From the NCBI GenBank assembly GCA_964451955.1, contig CAYVKG010000023.1:1-52326 (forward strand): 52,326 nucleotides of DNA, written 5' to 3'. The notes under the pieces were generated by a model. That model had not been told where the DNA came from. It did no database searches and saw nothing but the letters and a program-made list of their open reading frames with translations. Position numbers and translations under genes: made by a program. The stretch is from JAPLNB01 sp964451955. GTDB taxonomy: Bacteria > Planctomycetota > Phycisphaerae > Tepidisphaerales > Tepidisphaeraceae. Positions 1 through 9,132 of this stretch are shown here, one piece after another; within the stretch, counting starts at the first letter, position 1, and each line of letters starts with the position of its first letter.

Positions 1-525
1 TGCGCATCGTAGTCCTCCTATATATAGGGGTGGGTTTGCGCAGAAATGATGGGTTGGGCGCAGCGCGAAATGGGAGAAGTGAGGATTTCCTAGGGAAAAT
101 GAGAAGGAGATTTTTTTATTTTTCCCGATGGCGCAACAGGGGAAATAGCGGAAGGCTGCTATTGAGTGGAAGGAAGGCAGGTGGCAGGTGGCGGGTATCG
201 GGTGAGGGGCATCAAGCGTCGGGCGTTGGGGGGAGGAAGAGGGAACGGGCGAGGGGGAATGGGTGTCGGGTGTAAGGAGGCAGGAGGGCGGAGGTGGGTG
301 TGTGTTTGGGGAGCGGGCGGCGATTGTTGGGGTGGTGGGGGAGGTGGAAGGAGGGTGGTTGATTGAGGGCCGGGCGTGAAGCCCCTTCCCTGGCCTGGCC
401 CGCGAGTACGCGGGGGCGGGGGAGAGGCTCTATCGGGTTCTCCGGAGTGCGGGGGTGGGAGAGGTCAAGTGCGAATTTGTCTGTAAGGGTGGTGGTCTGA
501 GTCATGCGGCAAACAGGTCGCGCAC
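1..525. other. Left-end region without a recognisable gene; G-rich
   Basis: No open frame here has recognisable protein features. The plus strand is strongly purine/G-rich from about 160 to 365, with many short GG and GGG runs. An imperfect GC-rich inverted repeat, centred on the self-complementary core at 399-414 (CCCGC, 6-base loop, GCGGG), lies at about 381-427. The stretch 440-525 abuts the 3' end of the transposase remnant and may include its lost terminal region. No terminal inverted repeat could be defined because no second copy is present. Confidence 0.5.
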
Positions 526-919
526 CTACTTGCCCATTGCCTGAGGCACGCGGACGTGTGCCTCCAGTTGCTGGCGCTCGATCTCCGTGAACTTCACCTT
601 CAGGCAGCGTTTGCCGGCCTGCTGCAGGGTGGCGAACACCAGCTTCAGACACGAGCTTCAGACACTCCTTCTCGCCGCGGAACTTGGGGATCACCTTGCT
701 CTGCCTTGGCTCTTGCTCGAAGCCCCGCTGGGCCAAGTTCGTGCTCCGGATCGATTTGTGATACAGCGTCGGCAGCTTCAGATGGTTGGGGCTCGCCTCC
801 GTGTCGTTTTCGAAACGCGCCGCCGCTCTCGGCAATGCCGAGCGAACGTGCTCGGTGAGTGCCGCCGCTTGCTCCTGGCCCGTCTCGTGGTCCGGCGCAT
901 CGCTGATTGCCTCACGGGC
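526..919 (-). pseudogene. IS256 (Mutator)-family transposase, 3' remnant with frameshift
   Basis: The minus strand encodes the C-terminal part of an IS256/Mutator-type transposase. Recognisable pieces are HLKLPTLYHKSIRSTN, KVIPKFRGEKECLKL and, in a second frame, a tail with FATLQQAGKR and KVKFTEIERQQLEAH ending in TAG at 526-528. The two frames are separated by a 13-base tandem duplication (639-651 and 652-664, one mismatch). Removing one copy restores a continuous reading frame through the junction. Upstream, the frame can be read back to a TGA at 920-922, so the catalytic N-terminal two thirds (DDE region) are missing. It cannot encode an active enzyme. Assignment to IS256 is from family pattern memory; the exact IS type is not known. 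Confidence 0.8.
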
Positions 920-1544
920 TCATGCCCTCCTGCTTGTGCTTGTGGATCTGCGCCGTCATCGCCTGTCTTCTGTTGGTCCTGCGGACAGCAAGCATTGCCA
1001 AGACCATCCCCGCTCCCGCAAGCGTTGTCGGCTCAGGCACAAACGTCCCGTCATACTCCACAATCGAATACGCCAAAGGAAAGTCCTCGTCGTTCCAGTA
1101 TCCGAGTTTCCAACTTGGCTCCCAGAACATGGCCAGATAGGGCTCCCATCCACTCGGCTCGGGTTGTGTCAACTCCCAGTGTGTGTAGGACCATAGTTCT
1201 CCAGTAACCCATGCCCACGTATAGGACGACGGGGCGCCATTGCCCCAACTAGTAACCTGCGCGCCCAGCCACGCCTGGTAGTTGTTGACCGGAGCGGGCA
1301 GAATGGACTGAACGAAATCCTGCTCATCTTGAGAAATGATAGTCGCCAAGCAACCTGCCTGGCCCATGCACGTTGTTGCTGAGGCTGCTTGCCGGGCTGT
1401 GTTCCAGGACTGCTCTGCCGTTGCTTGCACAGACTCATAGCAGTGTCCGTTGCCAGCCCACTGTACAGGAACTCCCAACACTGGGTTGCAGACCACGACA
1501 ATGGTGCAAACCGCAAATGCAATCTGCGTTCGTGCTGCGCACAT
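912..1544 (-). CDS. PEP-CTERM protein with C-type-lectin-like domain
   Basis: A secreted surface protein of 210 residues. The chosen ATG (1542-1544) gives an immediate signal peptide (about residues 5-24, hydrophobic AFAVCTIVVVC). Residues about 27-175 look like a C-type lectin fold: WAGNGHCYE near the start, WLGAQ in the middle, then YTHWELTQPEPSG and LGYWNDEDF, the usual order of the conserved tryptophan and WND elements. The end carries a PEP-CTERM sorting signal, VPEPTTLAGAGMVLAMLAVRR. Proteins of this type are processed by an exosortase and attached to the surface or exopolysaccharide. Oddly, about 20 residues follow the basic RR(x)NRR end, where such proteins normally stop, and this extra tail runs up to the transposase remnant. 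Ligand unknown. Confidence 0.75.
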   Translation of the reverse strand: MCAARTQIAFAVCTIVVVCNPVLGVPVQWAGNGHCYESVQATAEQSWNTARQAASATTCMGQAGCLATIISQDEQDFVQSILPAPVNNYQAWLGAQVTSWGNGAPSSYTWAWVTGELWSYTHWELTQPEPSGWEPYLAMFWEPSWKLGYWNDEDFPLAYSIVEYDGTFVPEPTTLAGAGMVLAMLAVRRTNRRQAMTAQIHKHKQEGMSP

Positions 1545-2025
1545 AATGCCTTTTTCAGTGGCGATGGGACTGGCGTATAGGGTTCCAGCAACTCGTTGTG
1601 ATCTGGTCTCTTGCCCCACGTCAGGGAGTGAATTGAGTTTTGATGATCACGAACTACATCTCGCACGTAGGGCTGTCAAGTCCTCCCATTCATGACTGGA
1701 GTGTCAGGTTCATGAGAAGTGGCTCCGCAAGGACAATCCACGGGGATTGTGGGGGTTGTGGCGTGAAGGGCCGCATGCCGCGGACCGGCGGAGCGGAGAT
1801 GGAATTGGAGGCATCGCGAACGATTGATTTGACGTGAGGCTCGTACTCAGCGACAGGGATATTCTGAGCGTTGATGAAAGGGAGCTTGTGCAACCACGAC
1901 AGGCCAATGGCGATTTGCCGATCACCGGCTTTCCGGATCCGGCCGCGTGGAGCTTGAGCGGTGGCATGGGGGCGTTTATTGGTTGTGTGCCAGGCTCATT
2001 ACCATCGGCGTTGTCAGGTCAGTGA
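1545..2025. other. Intergenic region, no clear gene
   Basis: About 480 bases between the lectin gene start and the GH43 stop. A minus-strand frame around 1690-1935 has a protein-like stretch (LHKLPFINAQNIPVAEYEP) but no start with a ribosome binding site and no family I recognise. It may be the tail of a decayed gene. I see no RNA gene or clear terminator. Confidence 0.35.
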
Positions 2026-3282
2026 CTACTTTCCGTGACTCGGCGCGAACGGTCTGACGGAGCCATCTTGATTGAACTGGATTGGGTCGATGCACAGGCG
2101 TCCCTGGGCTTTGCCGCCGGTTTCGCCGCGATAGGAGAACCACTCTTTGCCGTCGGGACCGGTGAAGACGGCGATGTGGCCGCCGAGGAAGACCTGGGGC
2201 TGCTTCCTGTATGGCCCCCAGATATTGTCCGCCACGGCAGCGCCGACCCAGTAGCCTTGCGCCAGGTCCGGTGGCGCGGCGGGCTGCTGGTCGGGCTTTG
2301 GGGTGCGATACGGGGCAGCGGTGAAGAGGATGTACTTGCCGTTGCGTTTGACCATCCACGGCCCTTCCATGTAGTCGGGACTGGTCTGCTTGCCGACATC
2401 GCTGTTGTCGCGGGCGACGATCAACTTGCGTGGGCCGACCAGCTTGATGTCCCCTTGGTCGATGCCGTTGAGGTCTACCTCCTGGAGGTACTCATTGCCG
2501 AAGGGCATGATGGCGTAGGTCTTGCCATCGTCATCGGCGAAGAGGGTGCTGTCGCAGCCGGCGCCTTTGAGCCAGGTAATGTGCCGGTATGGGCCGGTGA
2601 CTTTGTCGGCTACTCCCACGAAGGCAACATACGCGCCGATCTTGCCGCCCTTGTTGTACTGGTCCTTGATCCAGTTGTCGGCGGTGAAGATGAGGTAGAA
2701 CCGGCCGTTGATCTTGTGGATTTCCGGCGCCCAGAAGCGGTGTTTATACGGGCAGTCCTCGGGCAGGTCGGAGGACTTGACGAGCCAGTTCTCAAACTTC
2801 CAGCTCTTGAGGTCGGCCGAGGAATAGAGCACGATTCCTGGCGGCGAGTTGAAATCGATCTTATCGGGGTTGCGGGCGTCGCTGTGGGTAAAGGGGAAGA
2901 CGGTGAAGGTCAGGTAATACCGGTCGCCTTGGCGGATAATGGCCGGGTCGCGCAACTCCGTGATCGATCTCTCGCGAGTTCCGTCGAAGTAGGGGTAGGA
3001 GAAGTCGATGGGGTTCTGCCATGCAAAAGGTGAATCGGGCACGACGTTCTTGCTTGCCTTGTTCAGCAGCGGCTTGGCGTCAGCCGTGGCGATGGGAGCA
3101 GGCGAGTCGAAGGCGGCTGCGGCTGGAGGCACAGCGGGGAGCGTGTTGCCGGGACGGACCTCTGCGGCCCAGCGAGTCAGCAGTGGCGCATGATCGGGGA
3201 AGTTGCACTCCTGGCCCAAGCAAAGGGTGGCGGCGCCGGCGACGATCAGCGGAATGAACTGTCGGGCATGGTGAACGTTCAT
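2026..3282 (-). CDS. Secreted glycoside hydrolase, GH43-like (arabinanase/xylosidase type)
   Basis: A 418-residue secreted hydrolase. Residues 1-23 form a signal peptide ending near CLGQ. The five-bladed propeller of clan GH-F is visible through its three acidic catalytic positions in the usual order: the general base in ELRDPAII (D112), the pKa-modulating aspartate in CDSTLFADDDG (D244), and the general acid in PDYMEGPW (E306). HRFWAPEI (about 181-188) is the conserved propeller strand of the family. GH43 enzymes remove arabinose or xylose from plant polysaccharides. The subfamily and so the linkage cannot be told from sequence alone. No Shine-Dalgarno is evident before the ATG at 3280-3282. 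It lies downstream of the GH38-like gene on the same strand, 264 bases away, in the glycan-degradation region. Confidence 0.85.
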   Translation of the reverse strand: MNVHHARQFIPLIVAGAATLCLGQECNFPDHAPLLTRWAAEVRPGNTLPAVPPAAAAFDSPAPIATADAKPLLNKASKNVVPDSPFAWQNPIDFSYPYFDGTRERSITELRDPAIIRQGDRYYLTFTVFPFTHSDARNPDKIDFNSPPGIVLYSSADLKSWKFENWLVKSSDLPEDCPYKHRFWAPEIHKINGRFYLIFTADNWIKDQYNKGGKIGAYVAFVGVADKVTGPYRHITWLKGAGCDSTLFADDDGKTYAIMPFGNEYLQEVDLNGIDQGDIKLVGPRKLIVARDNSDVGKQTSPDYMEGPWMVKRNGKYILFTAAPYRTPKPDQQPAAPPDLAQGYWVGAAVADNIWGPYRKQPQVFLGGHIAVFTGPDGKEWFSYRGETGGKAQGRLCIDPIQFNQDGSVRPFAPSHGK

Positions 3283-3546
3283 GACAGTAAGTACTGCCGA
3301 ATGCCGGGGGCGTGGCGAGTTTCAATCGGTCAGCGCGCTGAAGTCGGGGAGCGGATGTTCCCCGAAGCATTGGCAGCGTTGCAGGCCGTCAAGGCGCTGT
3401 TGGAACTTTGCAGGGTGGCAGCGTGTGCGGAGGTGCAGAAGAATCTGAAGGGGGAGGCGGCTGATGCCGGAGGGTCCTTCCGGATGGGAACCACGATTAC
3501 CGCCGATCCGACGGCATTTGAGGTTTTTGGATTCGTCAGACAGGCC

Positions 3547-6500
3547 CTAGTCGAACTGGGCGAGGACGGTGATCAGGGCGTTGGGCGGAAGTGAGAAGGT
3601 GGCGGGGGCTTTTTCGCGGGGGCGCTCGGTGGTATCGCTGAGGAAGAGAGATTTTGGGGGGCGTTGTGGCCAGGCGAGGGTGGTTGACTGTGGGGCCAGG
3701 GTGGGGTTGTAGAGGCGGAGGATGATGGACTTGGCGTCGTCGGAGGGTTTGAGGGCGGAGACGAAGATGTTGGGGTTGGCGAGGGTGAGAAGGGGCTTGG
3801 GAATGGGGTTGGTTTTGTCGGAGAGGCGGGGAAGGAGGGGGTAGCTGAAGGTGATTGCGAAGCGGGATGCGTCAGCCAGATCGGGGGCGCGGTGGGGGCG
3901 GAGGACGAAGCGGAAGGTGGTGGGGCCTTCCTGGTAGGCGCGGTAGTTGGTGCCCCAGTGGTTGTTCATGGCCCAGGAGTAGAGTCTCGTGGTGGGCTCG
4001 ACGGTCTTGCGCCAGACGTCGGGGTTGTATTGGGAGTTGAGGAGGTTGGCGCTGATGGCGCCGACCTGGAGGAGCGGGGCGTCGAGGGTAACCCATGTGA
4101 TGCCGTAGTCGGCGTTGGACACGTCGGCGAAGCGGCCAACGGTGAACCAGTTTTTGCAGGCGCTGGGCATCTGGTCGGTTTCCGGGCGCATGAGGCCGAG
4201 CGGGATATCGAGGAGGATCTGGCCGTTGGGGACGTTGAAGGGGAAAGCGAAATTGACGGATTCTTTGCCGGTCTTGTCCATGTAGCTCTTTGCGTCGAGG
4301 CGGGCCTTATCGACGAGGTTGGTCAGCGTGACGTGGTCGGCGCCGGCGGCGAGGGTGATTTCGCGGCGGAGGGATTTGCAGCCTGGGGCATCGGATTGGA
4401 CGATGAGAGAGGCGATAAGGGGACCATTTTCCCCGACGGAGATTTTGACTGGGGCGTTGCGTTGGAGGTTCTTGAGGTCATCGCCGGGGAGGTATAGGTA
4501 ATCGTTGAGGGATTCGCCGGCGGAGGTGTCGGCGAAATTCGGGGAGTTGGGGAAGGACTTGGCGGCGAGTTCGACAATGCCCCCGGTTTTTTGGTCGAGG
4601 CGGACAAGCAGAACACCGTTATCGAGCGTGGAGCCGAGGGCGGTGGACTTGGATTCGGGGCTCACGGGTTTTCCGGGGACAACGGTGAAACGGCGAGCGG
4701 AGAACGGGGGAATGTCGGCGGCGAGAAAGGCGAGTGAGCCATTGGTGAGGCGTTGGGAGGGGACGGGGTTTTCATGGTCATCAATGACTCGGTCGCCGGC
4801 GGAGGAGAAGGAAGGCGGGAGGATAGCCAGTTCGGTTCGAGTCCAGGAGACGGTGTTGTAGAGGTCAAGGGAATTGGAGGAGGAGGTGGAGGGTGCGAGA
4901 GCGATAGCGAGGAGGTTGCGGGATTGCTGATCGCCGAGTTCGGCGTAGGACCGTTTGATCTGCCACTGTTCGATGGTTTCTTTGCGATGGGGTTCGGAGA
5001 CGCTGCACCAGGCGCCCCAGGTGTGTTCGGAATAGAGCAGCACGTTGTTCCAGGCGTCCTGGAATCGCGCGGCCGGGTAGGACTTGGGTTTGAGGATGGC
5101 GAAGAGGGTTTCGGCCTGAGCGAGGCGGTCGGAGGAATGGCGGTTAACGGCGGTTTGGAGTGCGGAGGATCCTGCGCCATCTTCCCAGTAGGGAGTCCAG
5201 TCGCCGCGGACGACGGGGAGCGTGTCGGCGTAGCGTTTTTCGAAGGCGGCGAAGGCTTCGGAGGTGCCGGAGATGATGAAATGTGGGGAGTGGTATTGGG
5301 CGTTCCAATCTTTGACAAACTCGCAGATGGAGGGGTCTGGGATGGCGTTATCGCCGAGGCCGGCCCAGCGGACGTGGGCGATGTCGTAGGGGTAGTTGCG
5401 TTTCTCAAGTCCGTCGCAGAGGTCTTCGACGAGTTTGGGGGACATGGAGTGGTAGCGGTGGGACATAGCGTATCCCCAGAAGGGGATCCAGACGAGGACT
5501 TTGGATTTCCCGTCAGGACCGACCCAGTAGAAGGGCTTGTTTTCCCATTCGCGGAGGATGGTGCCGATGCGGTCGAAGTAGTTTGGCGCGGTGGAGAAGT
5601 ACTTGATGCCCGCGTGGTTCATGGCGGTGACGGTGCCCCAGGTATAGCCTGGGACATCGGAGATCATGACTGAATCGACGACGGCGCCGGTTTGGGTGGA
5701 GAGTTGGGTGGCAAAGCGGAAGAGTCGGAGGAGTTCCTCGGGTCGGCAGAGGCCGGTGAGCTCGTTGAGGTACATGCCGTTGAGGGCGACGTAGCCTTTC
5801 TTGACGGCGTCGAGGAAATCGGCTCGCTGAGCGTCGGTGAGTCGGCGCATGTAGAGGTCGGCGGCCCAGAGGACCTCGACATTCCAGACGAAGCGGGCAC
5901 CTTGGGGGTAGGAGGCGGTGCGGCGGGCGTGGGCGATGCCGTCGATGAGGTTTTGGACCTGTTTTTTTTCGATGGCGGTTTGGATTTCGGTGTACCCGAT
6001 GTCAGTGTGGGAATGGGGGAGGATATAGACGGTGAGGGGCCTGAAGGGCCTGCGCATGAGTTGGGATTTGGCGACGGTCTTTGCGTTGATTTCGAGGGAA
6101 ACGGGGGTGGTCGCATCAGATGAAACGGGAGGCAGGCCGACTTCGAGGGTGGTTTGGCCTGGGGCGAGGCGGATGGGCCTGGTGTCGGATCCCTGGAGGC
6201 GGAGGGTGGCGTCGACGGGCTGTGCGTAGGGGTGGTTGAGTGTGAGTCGGAAGAGTTGGAGGCCGGGGCCGGAGTCTTTGCGGAGGAGCGGGGTGGTGCG
6301 AACGTCGAGGGAATCGCGAGAGGGGAAGGTTTCGGGGTCCCCGGCGGCGAAGAAGGTGATTTCGGCGCCGCCGACCGTGCCGTAGTTCTGTGGTCCGAGC
6401 TTGGTGATGTGCCAGCGGAGTCGTTGGGCGGAGACGGAGGTGGGGAGAACGAAGAAAGTCTCGCCGCCGGGTTTGTTGGCGTGCGTGATGGGGATCATCT

Positions 6501-6840
6501 GGGTGGTTTTGCCATCGGTGTCGAGGATGACGAGCTCCGAGGCGCCGACGGTCGCGGGGTCGTTGCGGTCGAGGTGGCGGAAGGCGCCGATGCGGACCGG
6601 CTGGGGGAATTCGACTTCAACGAAGGTGTCGGCACCTTTGGAGTTGGAGGAGTATTCGGTGCCGGGGCGATTGTCGAAGAGGTTGGTGACTTTGTAGTTG
6701 TCGCCGGGGTAGGGTTCGGAGCTGGAGAGGATTCTGGGTGAGGGCAGAGGGGTGAGGGGAGTGAAATCGGCGAGCGCGAAGGCGCCGGCGAACAGGGTGA
6801 ATGTGAGAACGTAGAGACAACGAATCGGGTTGTGGGTCAT
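3547..6840 (-). CDS. Secreted GH38-like alpha-mannosidase with N-terminal discoidin-like domain
   Basis: A 1097-residue protein. The ATG at 6838-6840 is preceded by GAAAGG and opens a signal peptide (to about residue 25); the frame continues upstream but without a signal sequence. Residues about 35-160 resemble an F5/8 type C (discoidin/CBM32-like) carbohydrate-binding domain. Residues about 268-600 are a GH38-type catalytic region: HSHTDIGYT (276-284) supplies the zinc-binding His and Asp, and VMISDVPGYTWG holds the probable nucleophile D395. The remaining C-terminal part is the beta-rich region of the family. GH38 enzymes cleave alpha-mannosides. The sequence is divergent, so the substrate may not be mannose. 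It follows the HEAT-repeat gene on the same strand but is separated from it by a terminator. Confidence 0.75.
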   Translation of the reverse strand: MTHNPIRCLYVLTFTLFAGAFALADFTPLTPLPSPRILSSSEPYPGDNYKVTNLFDNRPGTEYSSNSKGADTFVEVEFPQPVRIGAFRHLDRNDPATVGASELVILDTDGKTTQMIPITHANKPGGETFFVLPTSVSAQRLRWHITKLGPQNYGTVGGAEITFFAAGDPETFPSRDSLDVRTTPLLRKDSGPGLQLFRLTLNHPYAQPVDATLRLQGSDTRPIRLAPGQTTLEVGLPPVSSDATTPVSLEINAKTVAKSQLMRRPFRPLTVYILPHSHTDIGYTEIQTAIEKKQVQNLIDGIAHARRTASYPQGARFVWNVEVLWAADLYMRRLTDAQRADFLDAVKKGYVALNGMYLNELTGLCRPEELLRLFRFATQLSTQTGAVVDSVMISDVPGYTWGTVTAMNHAGIKYFSTAPNYFDRIGTILREWENKPFYWVGPDGKSKVLVWIPFWGYAMSHRYHSMSPKLVEDLCDGLEKRNYPYDIAHVRWAGLGDNAIPDPSICEFVKDWNAQYHSPHFIISGTSEAFAAFEKRYADTLPVVRGDWTPYWEDGAGSSALQTAVNRHSSDRLAQAETLFAILKPKSYPAARFQDAWNNVLLYSEHTWGAWCSVSEPHRKETIEQWQIKRSYAELGDQQSRNLLAIALAPSTSSSNSLDLYNTVSWTRTELAILPPSFSSAGDRVIDDHENPVPSQRLTNGSLAFLAADIPPFSARRFTVVPGKPVSPESKSTALGSTLDNGVLLVRLDQKTGGIVELAAKSFPNSPNFADTSAGESLNDYLYLPGDDLKNLQRNAPVKISVGENGPLIASLIVQSDAPGCKSLRREITLAAGADHVTLTNLVDKARLDAKSYMDKTGKESVNFAFPFNVPNGQILLDIPLGLMRPETDQMPSACKNWFTVGRFADVSNADYGITWVTLDAPLLQVGAISANLLNSQYNPDVWRKTVEPTTRLYSWAMNNHWGTNYRAYQEGPTTFRFVLRPHRAPDLADASRFAITFSYPLLPRLSDKTNPIPKPLLTLANPNIFVSALKPSDDAKSIILRLYNPTLAPQSTTLAWPQRPPKSLFLSDTTERPREKAPATFSLPPNALITVLAQFD

Positions 6841-7088
6841 GAGGCGCCTTTCAGAAAGTGGGATACCGTTGGGTGAAGGAGAAAGCAAGACGCCGGCGTG
6901 GAGGGAGGGCATGTGGAGACGGCGGCCGGCGATGTTTGGGGCGTGGGTTGAGCAACATTCGAGACGGCAGAGGCGGGCGGTGAGCTGGTGTGCCAGATGA
7001 ACAGGGTCGAAGCGACGAGGTGGCAGCAGGGTGCAGTTCGTGTGACCAAGGACACTGGCGGGAGTGAGGCAAGGTTCATTTATCAGAA
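6841..7088. other. Intergenic region upstream of the GH38-like gene
   Basis: About 250 bases between the GH38-like start and the terminator behind the HEAT-repeat gene. The GH38 frame stays open here back to 7101, but it encodes Pro/Arg/Cys-rich sequence without domain features, so I treat it as leader. It must hold the GH38 promoter; I could not pick a convincing -35/-10 pair. Confidence 0.4.
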
Positions 7089-7126
7089 AGGGCCGGGCCA
7101 ACCGAGTATGCGGATGGCCAGGCCCG
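7080..7126 (-). terminator. Rho-independent terminator behind the Gfo/Idh-HEAT operon
   Basis: The arms 7090-7100 (GGGCCGGGCCA) and 7115-7125 (TGGCCAGGCCC) pair over 11 bases with one mismatch around a 14-base loop. Read on the minus strand, the hairpin is followed by a T-rich stretch (TTTCTGATAAAT). It lies about 20 bases after the HEAT-gene stop. Confidence 0.65.
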
Positions 7127-7146
7127 CTTTCATGGTGTACGACGGG

Positions 7147-9081
7147 TTACTTGATGGATTGGAGGAGGTCTTGGGCCTTTTTCTTGGTGGCGTCGGACTT
7201 GGATTTATCGACGACGGCTTGGAGGGCCTTTTGGAGTTGGTCCTTCGGCAACTCTTTATGCTTTGCGGCGAGATCGACGATGGCGGAGCAGGCCTCGGCG
7301 GAGACTGCGTCGTCGTCGGTCAGGGTGACCAGGGGTTGGAGTGAGCCGGCGGTAGCGATCGAGGCGAGGGCGGAGACGGCCATGCGCTTTTCCTCGGGCC
7401 GGCTGATCAGGGGCAGGGCTGCGTTGATGCTCGCGAGGCGTTGGTCGGCGGAGAGTCTCTTGGTGCCCTGGACAAACTGGAGGTAGGCGCGGAGCGCGAG
7501 AACCTGGTGCTGGGGCTTCTTGCCCGACTTGGCCAGCGTCAGGAGGGGCTGGGTGACGGAGGCATCATCGGGCCAGCGGTTCGGCCAAGTGGAGAGGGTG
7601 CGGACGGCGGCGTCCTGGACGGTTTCGTCGGCGTCGGCAACAAGGCCGGAGACCGCCGCCAGGGCATCGGGCCCGCCGCAGCAGGCGAGAGTGCGAGACG
7701 CAGTGGCGCGAAGGGCGGCGTCATTGCTCTTGGCCAATGGCAACAGGGATGGGGTACAGACAGCGCCCCAGCGGCTGCAAATCGCCACCAGTGCCTTCTC
7801 CAGATCGGCACGATCCTTGGCTTCCTGGAACTTGGGCAGAAGCCTGACAAGGTCGGCAACCGTCTGCTGTTCGCCAATAGCGCCCAGCGATTCGATTGCG
7901 GTGCTGCGGACGGCGGGGTCGGGGTTTTCGACGCACTTGGCGATGGCGGCGAGAGCGCCTTCGATTTTTCGTCGCTCGGCAAGGTCGATGAGGACGGCCA
8001 GGGTTTTGCCGGAGGACTTGGAAAGGGTGTCGAGGATGGCGGCGTCGATTTCTTTTCCTTTGAGGCGGGCGAGGGTGGTCTTGGCGGCGGTCGCGAGTGC
8101 GGGCTCGGGGTCGATGGCGGCATCGAGCAGTGTTGGGACACAGGAGGCGTTGCCGAGGCGTTCGAGAGCGCCGGCGGCGACGATGCGGACGCTGGTGGGG
8201 CCGGACTTGGTTGCGGCGAGGACGGCGGGAAGGGCGTTGCTGTCGCCGCGATCGGCCAGGGTGATGATAAGAAGGCTCCGGCGGTCGGGATTTGCACTGG
8301 GCAGTTCGGCAATCAGGGCTTCGGCAACCTGTGGTCCCTGCATTTCGCGGGCGGTTCGCACGCCGATGGCGAACATGGCGAGGTTGGGAGACCGGAGTTG
8401 TTCGAGCAGGAGGGGGATACCCTCGGCGCCGCGGGCGAGAATGGCGCCGCGGGTGGCTTCCTGGATGCGCTGTCGAGGGACATCGGATTTGCGGACGAAG
8501 TCGTAGAGTCGGATGGCCTCAGCGCGGTTCTTGTCGGCGAGGCACTGCTCGGCGCAGAGGACGAGGCCGTAGGCGGCGGAGGGTCGCACGGCGGCGGGGG
8601 AATTGGGGAGGAATTGTTCGAGGGCGTCGGCGGCGGGCTTGGTGGCGATGTGTCCGAGGGCTTCGGCGGCGGCAGAGGCAACGTCGGGGTCGTTGTCCTT
8701 GAGTTTTGGGATTAGGGCATCGACGGCGACGGCGCTGCGCCGTTGGGCGGTGGAGTTGATGACGCCGATGAGGAGTTTGCCCTCGACTTTGCCGATGGCG
8801 TCGCGGAGGGCTTGATCGGCGGCGGGGTCGGTGATGTTTTCCAGGGCGATGCGGGCCCAGGAGGAGAGTTCGGGGTCTGGGAGGAGGGCGGCGAGTGAGG
8901 GGACGGCGGCCTTGGTGCCGTAAATGGCGAGGTTTTTGCAGGCGATGGCCTTTTCGGGTTTGGAGCCGGTCTGGAGGGTATTGATGAGACTGGTTTCCTT
9001 GTTGTTGTCGGCGGCGTAGGCGGCGGAGGCCACCATGGCCAGAAGCACCGCGGTTCCTGCGATATGTCGAATGGTGAGCAT
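7147..9081 (-). CDS. Secreted HEAT-repeat protein
   Basis: A 644-residue exported protein: signal peptide at 1-23 (MLTIRHIAGTAVLLAMVASA then AYAA), then almost entirely HEAT/PBS-lyase-type helical repeats of about 30-40 residues. Examples are DVASAAAEALGHIA, VRIVAAGALERLGN, AVRSTAIESLGAIG and TVQDAAVRTLSTWP. There are no catalytic motifs, so it is likely a binding or scaffold protein. AAGGAG lies 8-9 bases before the ATG. It is 51 bases downstream of the Tat-exported Gfo/Idh gene on the same strand and ends at a terminator, so the two form an operon. HEAT proteins beside Gfo/Idh enzymes are a recurrent arrangement in planctomycetes and verrucomicrobia; their task is not known to me. Confidence 0.8.
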   Translation of the reverse strand: MLTIRHIAGTAVLLAMVASAAYAADNNKETSLINTLQTGSKPEKAIACKNLAIYGTKAAVPSLAALLPDPELSSWARIALENITDPAADQALRDAIGKVEGKLLIGVINSTAQRRSAVAVDALIPKLKDNDPDVASAAAEALGHIATKPAADALEQFLPNSPAAVRPSAAYGLVLCAEQCLADKNRAEAIRLYDFVRKSDVPRQRIQEATRGAILARGAEGIPLLLEQLRSPNLAMFAIGVRTAREMQGPQVAEALIAELPSANPDRRSLLIITLADRGDSNALPAVLAATKSGPTSVRIVAAGALERLGNASCVPTLLDAAIDPEPALATAAKTTLARLKGKEIDAAILDTLSKSSGKTLAVLIDLAERRKIEGALAAIAKCVENPDPAVRSTAIESLGAIGEQQTVADLVRLLPKFQEAKDRADLEKALVAICSRWGAVCTPSLLPLAKSNDAALRATASRTLACCGGPDALAAVSGLVADADETVQDAAVRTLSTWPNRWPDDASVTQPLLTLAKSGKKPQHQVLALRAYLQFVQGTKRLSADQRLASINAALPLISRPEEKRMAVSALASIATAGSLQPLVTLTDDDAVSAEACSAIVDLAAKHKELPKDQLQKALQAVVDKSKSDATKKKAQDLLQSIK

Positions 9082-9132
9082 GTTATGATTCTCCTTGTGC
9101 CACTTTGGCGGGACGGGGTTGAAGATTGGGGG

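Noticed and set aside
7441..8715. Long open frame (424 codons) opposite the HEAT-repeat gene
   Set aside because: Gly/Ala/Asp-rich shadow of a GC-rich coding strand, with no domain features or ribosome binding site; the minus-strand HEAT gene with signal peptide explains the region.
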